Shown here: piece after piece, positions 1 through 11,685 of the stretch
How the letters are laid out: every line of letters starts with the position of its first letter
How positions within the stretch are numbered: the stretch's first letter is position 1
Assembly (NCBI GenBank): GCA_002005505.1
Contig: KV908525.1
Coordinates: 95,225 to 159,224, forward strand
From: Botryococcus braunii
Taxonomy: Eukaryota; Chlorophyta; Trebouxiophyceae
Length of the DNA stretch: 64,000 nucleotides
Reading direction: 5' to 3'
The notes under the pieces: generated by a model
The model's database searches: none
The model's input: only the letters and a program-made list of their open reading frames with translations
Told to the model about the DNA's origin: nothing
Made by a program: the position numbers and the translations under genes

Positions 1-2390
1 ATTTCCCAAACCCTCATGCCATGCGCAACAACCGCAGAAACCCATCTTGCGACACGCACCTCAACTCCCATTTCCCCTGCAATTTCCGCCAAAGCGCAAC
101 GCGCTCGCACAACCACGCTTCCCAGTGGTTCGCCAGCATCCAAAATCTGTAACCACTCCCGAAGTGTGGCCTGACACTCAGACATCATCACGCCGCACAT
201 TGTAGTGGCAACAAGACAGTTGCCTGTATTGCACACCCCCGTTTCCCCCCTGGACCACACAACATTCGACATGCACCCCACTGACCTCCCGCCCTCGCCA
301 ACCCCTCACTGTTCAACACATTCCACAAACACTACTTCCCACACTAACAGTTACGTAATAACAAACTACAGGAGAAGAGGCCCACCATCCCCATACATCC
401 CAATATGCACGAAGGAGGCCTGCTGCGCAAACCGCTGGGCCGCCGTCAAGATTGTGGCCGCCTTCGGGTACACTTCAGCAATCCGGCCTCCGAGAACGTG
501 TGCAACCTGACCACCCCACGACAGGCTTACTCAACACATTGCGTCGACCACCCATACTCCCAGACGTCCGCAAACACTCTGCCGTCTCAGGTGCCACACC
601 AGCACCTCTGCTCCTCCAAAAATTGTACACCTTGCCGTCGCTGCCCCTAACCCCCGAAACACCTACAACATTGTCCTATCGTTGCCGATGGGCTTCCACA
701 TGGGCACCAATCACCGGAGGTGCAACTGACACAGGGCCACATTTGTCAGACCCCACACCCAAAGCCTTCTCAATCACACGATCCTCCAACAATCTGACCA
801 TCCGCATCGACAACAAGGAGTGCCGAGTCGGCGACCGGGTCGTCAAACGGCTAGTCCTACAGGGTACCCTGCAACGCTCCCGCCGATCACCTGAAACCCT
901 CCCTTCCCTAGTACAATGCAGAATCCTTCAACATTCCCCGGGTCCTCCGCACTTTCACCACTGTACTGCGCAGCGACCACAACCGGGGTCCATACCTCCA
1001 CTTGCGCGGTTATGAGGGGCTTTGTCACTCAGCAACCCCCCCCCCCCCCAACCACCTTGCGAAGACACTGAAGATTTGACTTCACAGACTCGACGGCCCC
1101 ATCCCGTGTTATGCACGGAAAACCCCGCTGGGCCCTACGCACCCTGGGCCTGTTCCCCGGAATTTCACAGCATACCCTTGCCCTAACTCGACCACAGTAC
1201 ATCCAGATGAGGACATATCTCCTGTTATAGTTATGTACGTGACATACAGGCTGTATTCGACCTCCAACAACAAAACAGAAAGTAATGCCAAAACGAAAGT
1301 AATGTCCACAACTTCAGGAAAGCCGAACACCATCAGAATCGTAAATCTCATCGGAATTCAGAAACAACATCCCCCGCTTCTCACGCGCTGTAATTATTCC
1401 CCCCTTCCCTAAAGGGCCAAACCACGCAAACCCCACGGCGCCACAAGGCCTGACGTTGCAACCACCTGTTGTGAAGCCATGTCATGCACACCCATATGGG
1501 TGCCCCGTCACACCCACGCTGCAACCATAAATATGCATGCCCCGTCACACCCACGCTGCAACCATAAATATGGCCTCCTCAGCAAAAAAACCGTTGGAAA
1601 CCCTCGTCTAAACTGACCCAAAAGCCCGCTGGGTATGTCATCTACCCCTCCGCCACCCGCCACGTCATTAGATCAACGGGCCGCAAATGCCATCTTCAAT
1701 GCCATGCACACCCTTTCAAGAAATTTCCCATCACATACATGATCAAAGCCCGGTCAGCATGACGCACCTACCTACCTACCCTTGATTTCCCTAGCATGTG
1801 GACCACATGTCCAAATCTCCCCGTCAGACAGCGTCACCCCCAGCCTTGCCACCAAATCCAGCACACGCACAACACAACTTCCGTCGAAGCCCAGGCACAC
1901 GGCATGCAAAAGGACGTACTCCAGCCACACGCAAAGTCGACAGCCGCGTCCTTTCGGAACGCGAAGACGCCCCCCACAGGCACACGCAATTCAAACCCTA
2001 CGTCACCCATACGTCCCCACCCCGTCAAGATCAGATCTCCCGCTCCCACACGCACACCCCTGCCGCGTGCGACCCCTCCACGCGCCACGGCGCGTCCCCG
2101 CAACTAAGGAAGGGTTCCCCCCTTTACAACACTATTCCCTGCGGGCTGTCCCGTAAAGCTCAGCTGGAATCGGGCGGGTGGCACCCGACTGTCAGCATTG
2201 AAAATGGCGGTTTTTGCACGGGGTACCCACTTACCCTAGCCAGAAACGTGCGGGTGTGCCAAATTGCGTCCGCACGGTTACTTTAGGGCTACAAACGAAG
2301 TGTAGATGCTCGAAACCATTTAATCATGCTCTATAAACCGAAACCAGGGAGTGGTTGTCACATAATATGCCACAAAACAGTCTGACTACA
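1..2390. other. C-rich region without a recognisable gene
   Basis: The plus strand is C-rich with short C runs and several open frames up to about 190 codons. Their products are Pro/Thr/Arg/His-rich low-complexity strings with no domain I recognise, and several frames are open together, as expected from biased composition. I see no splice-supported coding chain, RNA gene or mobile-element coding sequence. A 37-bp tandem duplication is listed separately. Confidence 0.5.
1501..1572. repeat. 37-bp tandem duplication
   Basis: A unit beginning tgccccgtcacacccacgct is repeated head to tail at 1501-1537 and 1538-1572, with no mismatch seen by eye. It includes the AT-rich stretch ataaatatg. No function can be assigned. 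Confidence 0.85.
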
Positions 2391-2392
2391 TC

Positions 2393-2880
<488 letters not shown>

Positions 2881-2910
2881 AGAGATAGATAGATACTTAT
2901 AGATAGGGGG

Positions 2911-3649
2911 GGGAGGGGGGAGCTCCGCAGGGAGAGGGGGAGGGGATAAGGGAGGACATAGATGAGGGGTGAGGGGAAAGGAGGCAAAGAGAAACGAAGG
3001 TTCGTTTCCTTTTTGAATAAGCTCTTTGCCATCCCCCTAAATCACCCTTGCCAGCCCCCATATTTCGTTGGGGAACCCGACTGTCCTTTGCACATAAGGC
3101 GCGGGTGTTCCCCCGTAGAATGACCCCTGCAACGTTGCAAAACGTGTGGGCTGCCCGACTCCCTTTTCAGAAATGTTGCGGGCCCCGCGTGCCAAGCCCA
3201 ATCCCTGTACGGTCCCCGCACGGGTTGTCGTACCCAGTTCACGACTCGTGAATCACGAGGCTCGTTCGACTCCAGTGTGACGAAGGCACTACGATAGAAT
3301 CAGCAAGGTAATTTCATTACCAGACCAAAGTAATGGCCACTTCAATGAAGTGACTTCATGGATTTGGATATCCGGTGGCATTACCCCACTAGGAACTTCA
3401 TTACGGGGGTCTTTGATAAGCGCAACAGTCCTGAATACAGTCCCATACCCCATATACACACGGTCCCCAGTGCACATTCGTGCCTGGCTGACACATGCAA
3501 GTTAGGGCGTCATCTTTTCCCAGCTGTGGCGGTTTAGAAACATTTAAAATTAAGAGTGAAGCCTATTCTAACCGCATACCATAAATCCGTCATGCAGGGA
3601 CGCGGAATCTAGGGGCCAAATACTCAAGGTGATAATGACAGGGAAAGAG
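2911..3649. other. Unique sequence, no gene seen
   Basis: Non-repetitive sequence between two microsatellites. Only short frames with unrecognisable products are open on either strand. I see no feature that I can support here. Confidence 0.5.
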
Positions 3650-4359
<710 letters not shown>

Positions 4360-4493
4360 TGTCGTGAGTTAAACCATGATATGTGTTTAGTGATCGCCCA
4401 CGTGAATAACGGTGGTCACGGTGATCACGTGAACAGCCAGGCACATCCAGTCCGTTTGGCTGAGCAGCCATTCAGATTTCATGCCTGGGACGA
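4360..4493 (+). repeat. Element A left terminal repeat (A1)
   Basis: Starts tgtcgtgagttaaaccatga and is identical to 36146-36258 over the first 113 bases. Weaker similarity runs on to 'ctgggacg'. It contains the palindromic stretch cacgtgaataacg / ggtgatcacgtg. Beyond about 4493 the two copies share nothing I can see. Confidence 0.85.
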
Positions 4494-5717
4494 TCTTGCT
4501 ATAGACTTCCCACCAAAAAGGCGTTTGTGTTCATCCGTAAGCTACGTTAGACTTGTTACAGCTAAGTAAGCTAGGAGGACATTCTCGTTGTAAGTAATCC
4601 TTGTGTTTGGTTAGGTAGCACAGGCGGGATTCGTTGCATCCCTTAGTCGAACAGCCGACAGCCAGCGCCAACTCCAAAACAAAGGTAAATCATATTCGCA
4701 GTGAGTGCTAAGGGGCCTCACATTCCCTTCGATACCTCTGTAGCGTAGATCCGTGTTAGGGGACGCCCACCGGGGAGTGCAGACAATGGATAGGTATACG
4801 ATGTGGTTGCCAAAGTGTAGCTATAATGCACACATCTTGCTTGTAACCTTGCTTTAGGTGCAGCATTTTCATTTCCGTTTGACTTGGCCCGGTATCAGAT
4901 CGACTTTCGGGCACTTTCGAGCTTGGTCGCATCGCGCGCCAGTTCCTAGTATCATTACTTAAGTAGACCAACCTTGCAGCGGTTGAGATTCATTCACTTA
5001 AGTACCTGCCGTTTTCTCACCGTGTGTTGAGTGTTTAATATCTTCCTTTCACCTTGTCGAGGCTTCCATCGGAGTCTCCGAGGTCCGCCAGCGTTGTCCT
5101 TGTGTAGCTCAGATTGAGAATCTGTTATGTGAGTGTAGTTCCTTTGAGAAGTTGAAGCTTTGTTTGGAGTTTCAGACTGTCCCGCGTCTTTTTGGGCTCG
5201 TACGATAACCTCCTGAGGAGTAAGCAAGTGCCGGTGCAAGATCCTGCACGTTTCCTTTGTACATTTGTATCTGTGCTGTAAGTCCTGGGGAGTGAGGTCA
5301 ATAGTGTGGACCATTAGAATGGTGCAGTGACTTGATCAGTTTATGTTGAGCTGGTCGGGATCCCGTTTCTAAGGTCCGAGCCCTGATAAGGTTCGCGCAC
5401 TGATGTCCTCCCATTTAAAGGGCATGCCAACTAACTTAATGGATTAATTGTCTGTTGCCGAAACCAGGAGAGTGAACGTAGAGTTGCGGGCAGTCTGAAG
5501 CGTAAGACGAAGTGATGGCTTTTGGGAACTGCAGCCGTACAGGTGTCGTCTGAGTACAGGATAGCAGCTGTTTAAGTCGGTACATCTTTACATTTTGAGC
5601 GTTTGAGTGAAAATTTTGTTAACATTTGACACACATATAATTGACGAGAGGGCGAGTAGAGCATTTTTTAGACAACCGAGAAGTGAGTGAGTCTTTGATC
5701 ATGCAAGGGTTTGGTAC
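4494..5717 (+). other. Element A 5' untranslated leader
   Basis: About 1.2 kb between the left terminal repeat and the first gag-like ORF. No long plus-strand frame and no obvious primer-binding site (initiator-Met type TGGTATC or the half-tRNA type) is visible. By eye it does not match the 3' part of element A, so it does not look like a conventional 5' LTR. Confidence 0.5.
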
Positions 5718-6167
5718 TTGAGCTTGGTTAAGGACACTGCTACGTGTTGTTGTGTAAAGTTTGTTCTGCCTGTCAGTATGGACTTTGACGGTGGCTTCGA
5801 GGTCAACGTTGAAGAGGATGTGCAAACACCTAGGACAGGGCAGCTCAGGCAAGCACCAGGCACACCAACACTGCCGTCCATTCATACCTCCCTTCAAATT
5901 ATACAAGATGACCCTATGCTAGCTGCAAAACTGCCTTCTATTGTGCAAATGATAGAAAGGGGTTGTGGTCCAGAGGAGGCCCAGCGTTTTGCAAATTCTC
6001 TAAGGTCGAGTGCTGATGTGGGTAATGAAACTGTGCATATTATCGAGGGTATTGTGAGAGCAATGAACAAATCTTTAAACTTAAAAGATCAACAGATTCA
6101 AGACCAGCTCAGCATGGCAGCAAGGAGTCAGACGCCAGCAGTAGTCAGCAGTATTCCCACAGCATAG
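5718..6167 (+). CDS. Element A gag-like ORF 1
   Basis: A 149-codon ORF, the first of four same-frame ORFs in element A. A second Met at 5778 (MDFDGGFEVN) may be the better start, since the first 20 residues are Cys/Val-rich and unremarkable. The rest is soluble and helical in appearance, without a recognised domain. By position it is the N-terminal (matrix-like) part of Gag. The stop TAG at 6165-6167 is followed in frame by GAG AAG TCC, and the next ATG of the same frame is at 6189. Confidence 0.55.
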   Translation: MSLVKDTATCCCVKFVLPVSMDFDGGFEVNVEEDVQTPRTGQLRQAPGTPTLPSIHTSLQIIQDDPMLAAKLPSIVQMIERGCGPEEAQRFANSLRSSADVGNETVHIIEGIVRAMNKSLNLKDQQIQDQLSMAARSQTPAVVSSIPTA

Positions 6168-6188
6168 GAGAAGTCCACACGACGGAAA

Positions 6189-6896
6189 ATGCTATCAGAG
6201 CGACTTCCGCCGTTGGTGAAAGGCACTTCTATCGCATTGTGGATCGATAATGTCAAGGTAATCATTAGACAAGATGCTGCAGGTATGTCTGCTGCTGAGA
6301 TACTTGATGCTGTAAAGAAGGCTGCTAGGCATAATAATGAGGTGGCTTTGACAATTGACTCTGCTGTTGCGAATCGAATGCTGTCTGATGTTCATGACTT
6401 ATTTTCAGTACTAACGAGATTGTTTAGCCCGGACTTCCGTGCACATCTGGCTGCACTACGAGCGAAGAAACAACGGGACAATCAACCCGCAGCTGAGTAC
6501 ATGAAAGAGGTAAGGGACATTGGCTATGTACATTGGGTTGGTCTACCTGAAAAACCTGAGACCTTTGACATGATAATTAATAACATGTCAGAGAAACACC
6601 GTGCTTTTGTTAGGGACAAGTGGAACACGATGCATGTAGCTATGCAGGCACATGATAACCCTAATCCCATCACTTTTGCTCATTTAATGAATTGGGCCCT
6701 TGACTCTGACGCAGAGTATGCCACAAACCAACACTTTAAAAAGGCTGACAGTAAAGGTGCAGGTAGAACTAACAACATGCAGGGAGAGAATGACAAGGAC
6801 AAGAAGCAGTTTAACGATGGACGAAACCACAATTATCGTGGGAGAGGTCGTGGATCTGGCAGAGGTTCACAGGTCAATTATAACCAGGGTTTCTAA
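6189..6896 (+). CDS. Element A gag capsid / RGG nucleic-acid-binding ORF 2
   Basis: A 235-codon ORF in the same frame as ORF 1. The middle part (roughly residues 5-175) looks like a retrotransposon capsid: helical, with a 'LPPLVKGTSIALWIDNVK' opening and a 'LRAKKQRDNQPAAEYMKEV' segment like the usual gag helices. Instead of a CCHC knuckle the C-terminus is basic and Gly-Arg rich (YRGRGRGSGRGSQ), an RGG-type nucleic-acid-binding tail. The stop TAA (6894-6896) is again followed by GAG AAG TCC. The capsid assignment rests on position and general character, not on a diagnostic motif. Confidence 0.6.
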   Translation: MLSERLPPLVKGTSIALWIDNVKVIIRQDAAGMSAAEILDAVKKAARHNNEVALTIDSAVANRMLSDVHDLFSVLTRLFSPDFRAHLAALRAKKQRDNQPAAEYMKEVRDIGYVHWVGLPEKPETFDMIINNMSEKHRAFVRDKWNTMHVAMQAHDNPNPITFAHLMNWALDSDAEYATNQHFKKADSKGAGRTNNMQGENDKDKKQFNDGRNHNYRGRGRGSGRGSQVNYNQGF

Positions 6897-6917
6897 GAGA
6901 AGTCCCCATGGTCCTTT

Positions 6918-9788
6918 ATGCTTCAGCTACATGTTTCAGACGAGTCTGAGCCTGAAGCTGACTCTGACCTTGATGTAAATATTTGTGACCTGGAGCCCGA
7001 GTCCGAGACGTTGAAGAAGAGAAAGAATGACCCCGTGGTAAGTGAAGGTTTTGTTCCTGTTACCATTGATAACAGAAAATTTGCTGAGTATGTTCCTGCA
7101 ACCCAAGCTGGTAATGTAAGGAAGAGAAAGGTGATTACCCCTTCTCTGGATTTGGATGTCGTTCCTGTCAGTGACGTTTTACCGGTACCTCCCACGCCAG
7201 TAGGGGAGCAGTACCCCAGGTTACCTGTTGGCTCTATGCCTGTCACTGAAAGTATGTTTTTATGCGGTTTGGATGTGAGTGTTAAGCAAGCAGCCACTAA
7301 CCGTGCTTATGAAGCAAGGACCACTGGTCCTCGTAAAGTAATCCGCAAGCCAAAGCCGGCTGTCAAGAGCCGGACGTCACCGCGGAAGCCCAGTACTGTA
7401 GCTGCAGTAAAGACGGAGAAGCGGAAGTATGTCAGGAAAGTCAAGTTGCCTGCAGTAAAAGGTCTTGAACCAGCACCACTGGTAAATTCACTTGGTCAGA
7501 TCCCATCTGCAGCACCATGTGTGCAGACTCCTCCGGAACAGCCGAGAGTAGACAAAGGTAAGCATCTGATGACACCTTTGGAGCTGATGAATTATGAAAA
7601 TTATCACAGGGGTCCTGCTAGTACTCCATTTGTTCAGCCTGTAGCTCATGTGCAGCAGCCCACTGGCAGTACTGCTAATCAGCAGGCAGTACATGCCACT
7701 GCATTTAAACACGTACCTTTGTATAGTAATGAGTGTTGGACCTTACCGCTCCCTGATTCGACCCGTCTGGCAGAACGGCAGAAGGGATGGACATGGCCAT
7801 GGAGGTTTGCACTATTTGATCCCACTATCCACACGTTCGATAAACCTCCCTACTGGCCAGAACATTTGCCCAGGCCGGCAGCACACACTGGTTGGCCTAG
7901 TGGGGATAGTGTGCAGCCTGCTGACGTTTATTATCCTAACGGAATGATTAAATCAGGCTCATCAGAATTTATGCCCAGATTACAGCAACCACCGAATAAT
8001 CTTAACGAGACTCACATGGCAAGGTTTAATGCTGAATTCATGAGCACGCTCGAACCAATTTGGCAGCGCACTCCCCACACTAACGATTATGTTGCAGTAG
8101 ATGCTACCTGTCTACCAACCCATAGGATGATCACAACTCGTTCAGTTGTAAACAATAAAAGTGTGGTAGTGACTGTAGCACCTCAAGTTCAGCTGACTCG
8201 TCATCATTTAGATGTGTTAGCTCTTGTCCAGGATTCATCTTGGCCCAATCCTAGGTTTGTAAATTGGGCTATTGACATCAATGACCTACTGAGAATGAAG
8301 GAGAGCCAGCCTCTCCCTTGTGAGCATGTGGGTGCACAGATGACACCAGGAGAAACACGCAAAGAGATCGCAAACCATGCACTGTGCATGAGACACTTGC
8401 ACGCGGAACACCTTTTAAAAGAAGCAAGGGCAGTGACCGGCAGACAGTATGATACCCTTTCCTTTCCATATGCTTCTGGTCCAATATTTGCCTCAGACTT
8501 AGCTTCTGTTGCGACTCCTGCAAAGCCCATTAGTGCAAATCCATCCACCACACTCACATGTGATAATGACAAAATTAATGAAATCCTGTGCAATATGCTG
8601 CAAGGTGTTGGCCCCATGTCTGGTACCTCATATGACACTGCACCACCTAACTGTTATGCCATGAACAATAGGCGGCCTCATAGAGCCGAGAACTTCAGGC
8701 CAGCGGACCGCGAGCAGCCTCGCGCGCCCGTGCAGCAGCCACCTTTGTTTTTCCATCAGCCGGAGAGCAGAATTGCAAACTCTGTAATCACAACTACTCT
8801 TGCTGGATTGGTAAAACTCAGTAAAAACCCAAAATTTCCTAAGTTTGTTGATGCTTGTGATGACTTATTTTCTCCCAAATCCGTAGACGCCCAACACACA
8901 CTGGTGAAGATTGGGTCCGCCTTAAACCTTGTTGCAGCTGAAGAAAATATTGCTTTCACCTGCTCCTGCAACGGCCAGGAGCTGCCTGCGCAAGGGGGGG
9001 GGGAGTTCTTCCATGCTGGTGCAGCCATCCCCAATCAGACCAGTGCAGGGATGGGGCAACCTACTGCAGGGCTTAGTCCACCAACTGCAGGGATGTTTCA
9101 ACACCCAATTTACATTGAACCACTTGACTGCATCCCAGCTGAGAAGTTTAACAGTCATGATATTCCCATTGTACAGCTTTTGACCCCAGCCATGCAAATT
9201 GCCGAGGCTTTTCCTCAGCCTTTGACTGGTCAATTTGCAGATGTGGCAATTAACCAGGTACCCACCATCTTCATTCCAACTGCTTCTATGCCTGAGTTTA
9301 AGTTTGCATTTATGAAGCCAGCTGTTTCAAAAGACACGAAGCCTACACAGTTCTCGCCTATGGCGGTACGCACTGGACACTTTGATACGGGCTGTAATGT
9401 TAATTTAATGAGTGCCAAAGCTTATGCTGCTAATCAGCATCTATTTTCCAGCACTCAAATCAAAGGTATCCGCCCATTCCGTATCAATATGGCAGATGGC
9501 AGAAGTCATACCATGACTATGCGTGTAGTTGAGGATGTCATCATGTGTATGGACAAAGCTTTTTATATTTCAACATTCTTGATCATTGACAATCTCGCAA
9601 TTGATTACCTGATAGGTTGGGCTTTCATGTTACAGTATGATGTTCAATTAAAGCCTGCTAGGTCGCAGTATGCAATAGGCATACCCCGGGATAATGTGCT
9701 GGATCCCATGATGAGTGGTGCCCGGGAGTATCAGCTGCTCCCCCTGTCTTTCAAAACTAAGCGTATGACCCTAGTGGTCGCTCCGTAG
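6918..9788 (+). CDS. Element A ORF 3: large unknown protein with C-terminal aspartic protease
   Basis: A 956-codon ORF in the same frame as ORFs 1 and 2. Near the C-terminus an aspartic protease is visible: FDTGCNVNLMS with DTG at about residue 823 (9384-9392), followed by a hydrophobic strand and the 'YLIGWAFMLQYDV' segment typical of retropepsin ends. The preceding 800 residues match nothing I know. They include an acidic start, a basic Lys/Arg/Pro segment around residues 130-185 (RKPKPAVKSRTSPRKPS), a Trp/Pro-rich part (WTWPWRFALFDPTIHTF) and a short repeat (SAGMGQP, TAGLSPP, TAGMFQ). Retroelement proteases usually follow directly on Gag, so this extra region is unusual. The ORF closes with TAG at 9786-9788. 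Confidence 0.7.
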   Translation: MLQLHVSDESEPEADSDLDVNICDLEPESETLKKRKNDPVVSEGFVPVTIDNRKFAEYVPATQAGNVRKRKVITPSLDLDVVPVSDVLPVPPTPVGEQYPRLPVGSMPVTESMFLCGLDVSVKQAATNRAYEARTTGPRKVIRKPKPAVKSRTSPRKPSTVAAVKTEKRKYVRKVKLPAVKGLEPAPLVNSLGQIPSAAPCVQTPPEQPRVDKGKHLMTPLELMNYENYHRGPASTPFVQPVAHVQQPTGSTANQQAVHATAFKHVPLYSNECWTLPLPDSTRLAERQKGWTWPWRFALFDPTIHTFDKPPYWPEHLPRPAAHTGWPSGDSVQPADVYYPNGMIKSGSSEFMPRLQQPPNNLNETHMARFNAEFMSTLEPIWQRTPHTNDYVAVDATCLPTHRMITTRSVVNNKSVVVTVAPQVQLTRHHLDVLALVQDSSWPNPRFVNWAIDINDLLRMKESQPLPCEHVGAQMTPGETRKEIANHALCMRHLHAEHLLKEARAVTGRQYDTLSFPYASGPIFASDLASVATPAKPISANPSTTLTCDNDKINEILCNMLQGVGPMSGTSYDTAPPNCYAMNNRRPHRAENFRPADREQPRAPVQQPPLFFHQPESRIANSVITTTLAGLVKLSKNPKFPKFVDACDDLFSPKSVDAQHTLVKIGSALNLVAAEENIAFTCSCNGQELPAQGGGEFFHAGAAIPNQTSAGMGQPTAGLSPPTAGMFQHPIYIEPLDCIPAEKFNSHDIPIVQLLTPAMQIAEAFPQPLTGQFADVAINQVPTIFIPTASMPEFKFAFMKPAVSKDTKPTQFSPMAVRTGHFDTGCNVNLMSAKAYAANQHLFSSTQIKGIRPFRINMADGRSHTMTMRVVEDVIMCMDKAFYISTFLIIDNLAIDYLIGWAFMLQYDVQLKPARSQYAIGIPRDNVLDPMMSGAREYQLLPLSFKTKRMTLVVAP

Positions 9789-9839
9789 TGTGACGGGGAG
9801 GACAGGTCTTTTTCTTCGACAGTCTTTTAATTAGCGACC

Positions 9840-10276
9840 ATGGATTTATACTTTGAATGCATATTTGACGACCGCACGTACGTGCATCACGTACCTGATG
9901 AAGTTTATGATTTCGATGAAGTAATTCAACTCATGAGAGAGTGTAGAGTGGACACTGCAATCCTGCCATTTTCTCTTAAGTTGGGAGGATTTGATTCCTC
10001 CACTGGTAATCTCACTGAGACCCCTCTCTCGTCCACACTTGCTCCCATGCATGAAGTGGAACCGTATGACATGTTGTCTGATGCTTGTCCTCGCTTATGT
10101 GAAATCAAGGTTACCCCTCAAACAAACAGCCTGGACCCTGAAAAGCAAAAAGACATTGAAAACTTATTGGAAGAGTTCTCTGAATTATTCAGTTCTGGTA
10201 AGGATGATTTGGGTTGCATTTCTGACCCCAATATATGCCACCAAATACACCTTAAGCCAGATTCTTACCCGCCTTC
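9840..10276 (+). CDS. Element A pol, N-terminal fragment (interrupted by B1)
   Basis: Start of pol in the same frame as ORFs 1-3, beginning at the ATG at 9840. Around residues 100-145 it reads LDPEKQKDIENLLEEFSELF and then a 'HQIHLKPDSYPP' segment, the usual lead-in to a gypsy reverse transcriptase. The frame is broken at 10276 by the LTR of chromovirus B1. Position 10277 and the resumption at 16151 are in the same phase, so the reading frame was intact when B1 inserted. Confidence 0.85.
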
Positions 10277-10537
10277 TGTAGCGTTAACTAAGCGGAAGAG
10301 GTTTTTATGAGACAGTGAGACGTTCGTGGTGTGCAACGAAAGAGTGTTACATGATTGATTCGCAAGCGTACTCTTAAACCCAGGGTGGATTGAATTATAC
10401 TGTACTGCCACAGACGCGTAGTCGGGCAACCGAGCGAACTACTTGAGCGAGGTTGTACTGCGAATCCAGATCACATGGCAAGTCAAAGAGCAATGCCAAG
10501 GACCATACTAGAGCATTATTCCCTAGAAAATGCTACA
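10277..10537 (-). repeat. B1 LTR (3' LTR on the minus strand)
   Basis: A 261-bp LTR, TG...CA with the inverted ends tgtagc/gctaca. Just inside it (10538-10550) the minus strand reads aagggggagggca, a polypurine tract placed correctly for priming plus-strand synthesis. Confidence 0.95.
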
Positions 10538-10550
10538 TGCCCTCCCCCTT

Positions 10551-11298
10551 GGCATAAGCTATGAGATGTTGTTTATGGCAATGGGGCCACAAACGTAAGA
10601 CAGGGGCATCACGAACCCTGCTTACTGTAACTATAGACAATCACACCTCCTATAGTTACGAAACAACGCAAGTCAGAGGATGAAGTCCACAAAGCAAGTT
10701 AGCACGACACAGACGAGGGACTCATCTGCTCAATGCTCGAATACCTTAACATTCTAAGGACTATCGTCTGCAAGGCGGATCCTCTAACTTAGGGGACGAA
10801 CTCTCTAGACAGCACTCACACCAGTGATGAAACAATTAGGTTGAGTCATTAGACTAGCACTTGTCCAAACCTTAGGTCCAGTTACCCTGCACTGCAGTGT
10901 AACCTTCGCTTGAGGTGGCTTTCCAACTAAAGGCAAGAGGCATATCGTCTAGAGCAGCAAGCTATACACAACTAACTGCCACATAGTGTATCTCATGGGT
11001 AAGATACCAAAGCAAGTTACTCATGCACGGAACTACAATTTGCAGCTACACTGCCACAGCAAGTGCATCACAAAATGGAGCCGTGGGTCAGGAAACATAA
11101 CCCATGCAAAACAATTAACCAAGAGACATGCATGCAAGTCCCAATTCACGAATCCCCCTCCCAGACCCTTCCACCCTCCCTCCCCCCCTCCCAGATCCAA
11201 GCTGGCTGGTGTTGAAGCTCCAAGGGTCATCAGCCGCAAGTGGCTGGAAAAGTCTCAAGCCGCAAATGGCTTAATCAAGGGATGCCCGCAAGTGGGAC
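10551..11298 (-). other. B1 3' untranslated region
   Basis: About 750 bp between the chromodomain stop and the polypurine tract. No plausible coding sequence. It includes a C/T-rich stretch near 11156-11195 (plus strand). Confidence 0.6.
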
Positions 11299-11685
11299 TT
11301 AAGAAAGGACTGGGGCAGCTGCCACGTCATCAGCCAGATGGCGAACATGGGCAAGAGGCTCCCAAGTATTCTCAGTCTCATCGTAGCCTTTCCATTTGAC
11401 TAAGTAGCGCCAAGACTTTCCAACTTTCTTCTTAGCTATGATGGCCTCCACTTCATAAACGCCGCCACGCTTGTCTGCATACAAAGGAGGTGGTGAAGTA
11501 ACAGTAACTGGTACAGATGAAGACACATAAGGCTTCAGCTGGGAAACATGAAACACAGGATGAATATTTACAGTCTCAGGCAAGACGAGTCTAAAAGCTC
11601 GAGAACCAACTGCTGCAGCAATAGTAAAGGGCCCAAAATACTTAGCTGATAACTTTGACGAGAGCCCAGGTGAAAGCTGGTTTTT
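11299..11685 (-). CDS. B1 integrase C-terminus with chromodomain
   Basis: Continues the integrase after a frameshift at the T6 run 11681-11686. It reads through an SH3-like end (KYFGPFTIAAAVGSRAFRL, then HPVFHVSQLKPYV) into a chromodomain near the C-terminus: VYEVEAIIAKK, YLVKWKGY and NTWEP. The aromatic-cage positions Y, W and W are present. In chromoviruses this domain binds histone marks and steers integration. The stop is at 11299-11301. Confidence 0.9.
   Translation of the reverse strand, partial: KNQLSPGLSSKLSAKYFGPFTIAAAVGSRAFRLVLPETVNIHPVFHVSQLKPYVSSSVPVTVTSPPPLYADKRGGVYEVEAIIAKKKVGKSWRYLVKWKGYDETENTWEPLAHVRHLADDVAAAPVLS

Noticed and set aside
452..2286. Several overlapping ORFs of 100-187 codons at the left edge
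   Set aside because: Composition-driven (C-rich) frames with Pro/Thr/Arg/His strings, no domains, and competing frames on both strands.
4494..5717. Conventional 5' LTR of element A
   Set aside because: I compared it by eye with 35310-37077 and found no similarity beyond the first 113-134 bases. A diverged LTR cannot be excluded without computation.
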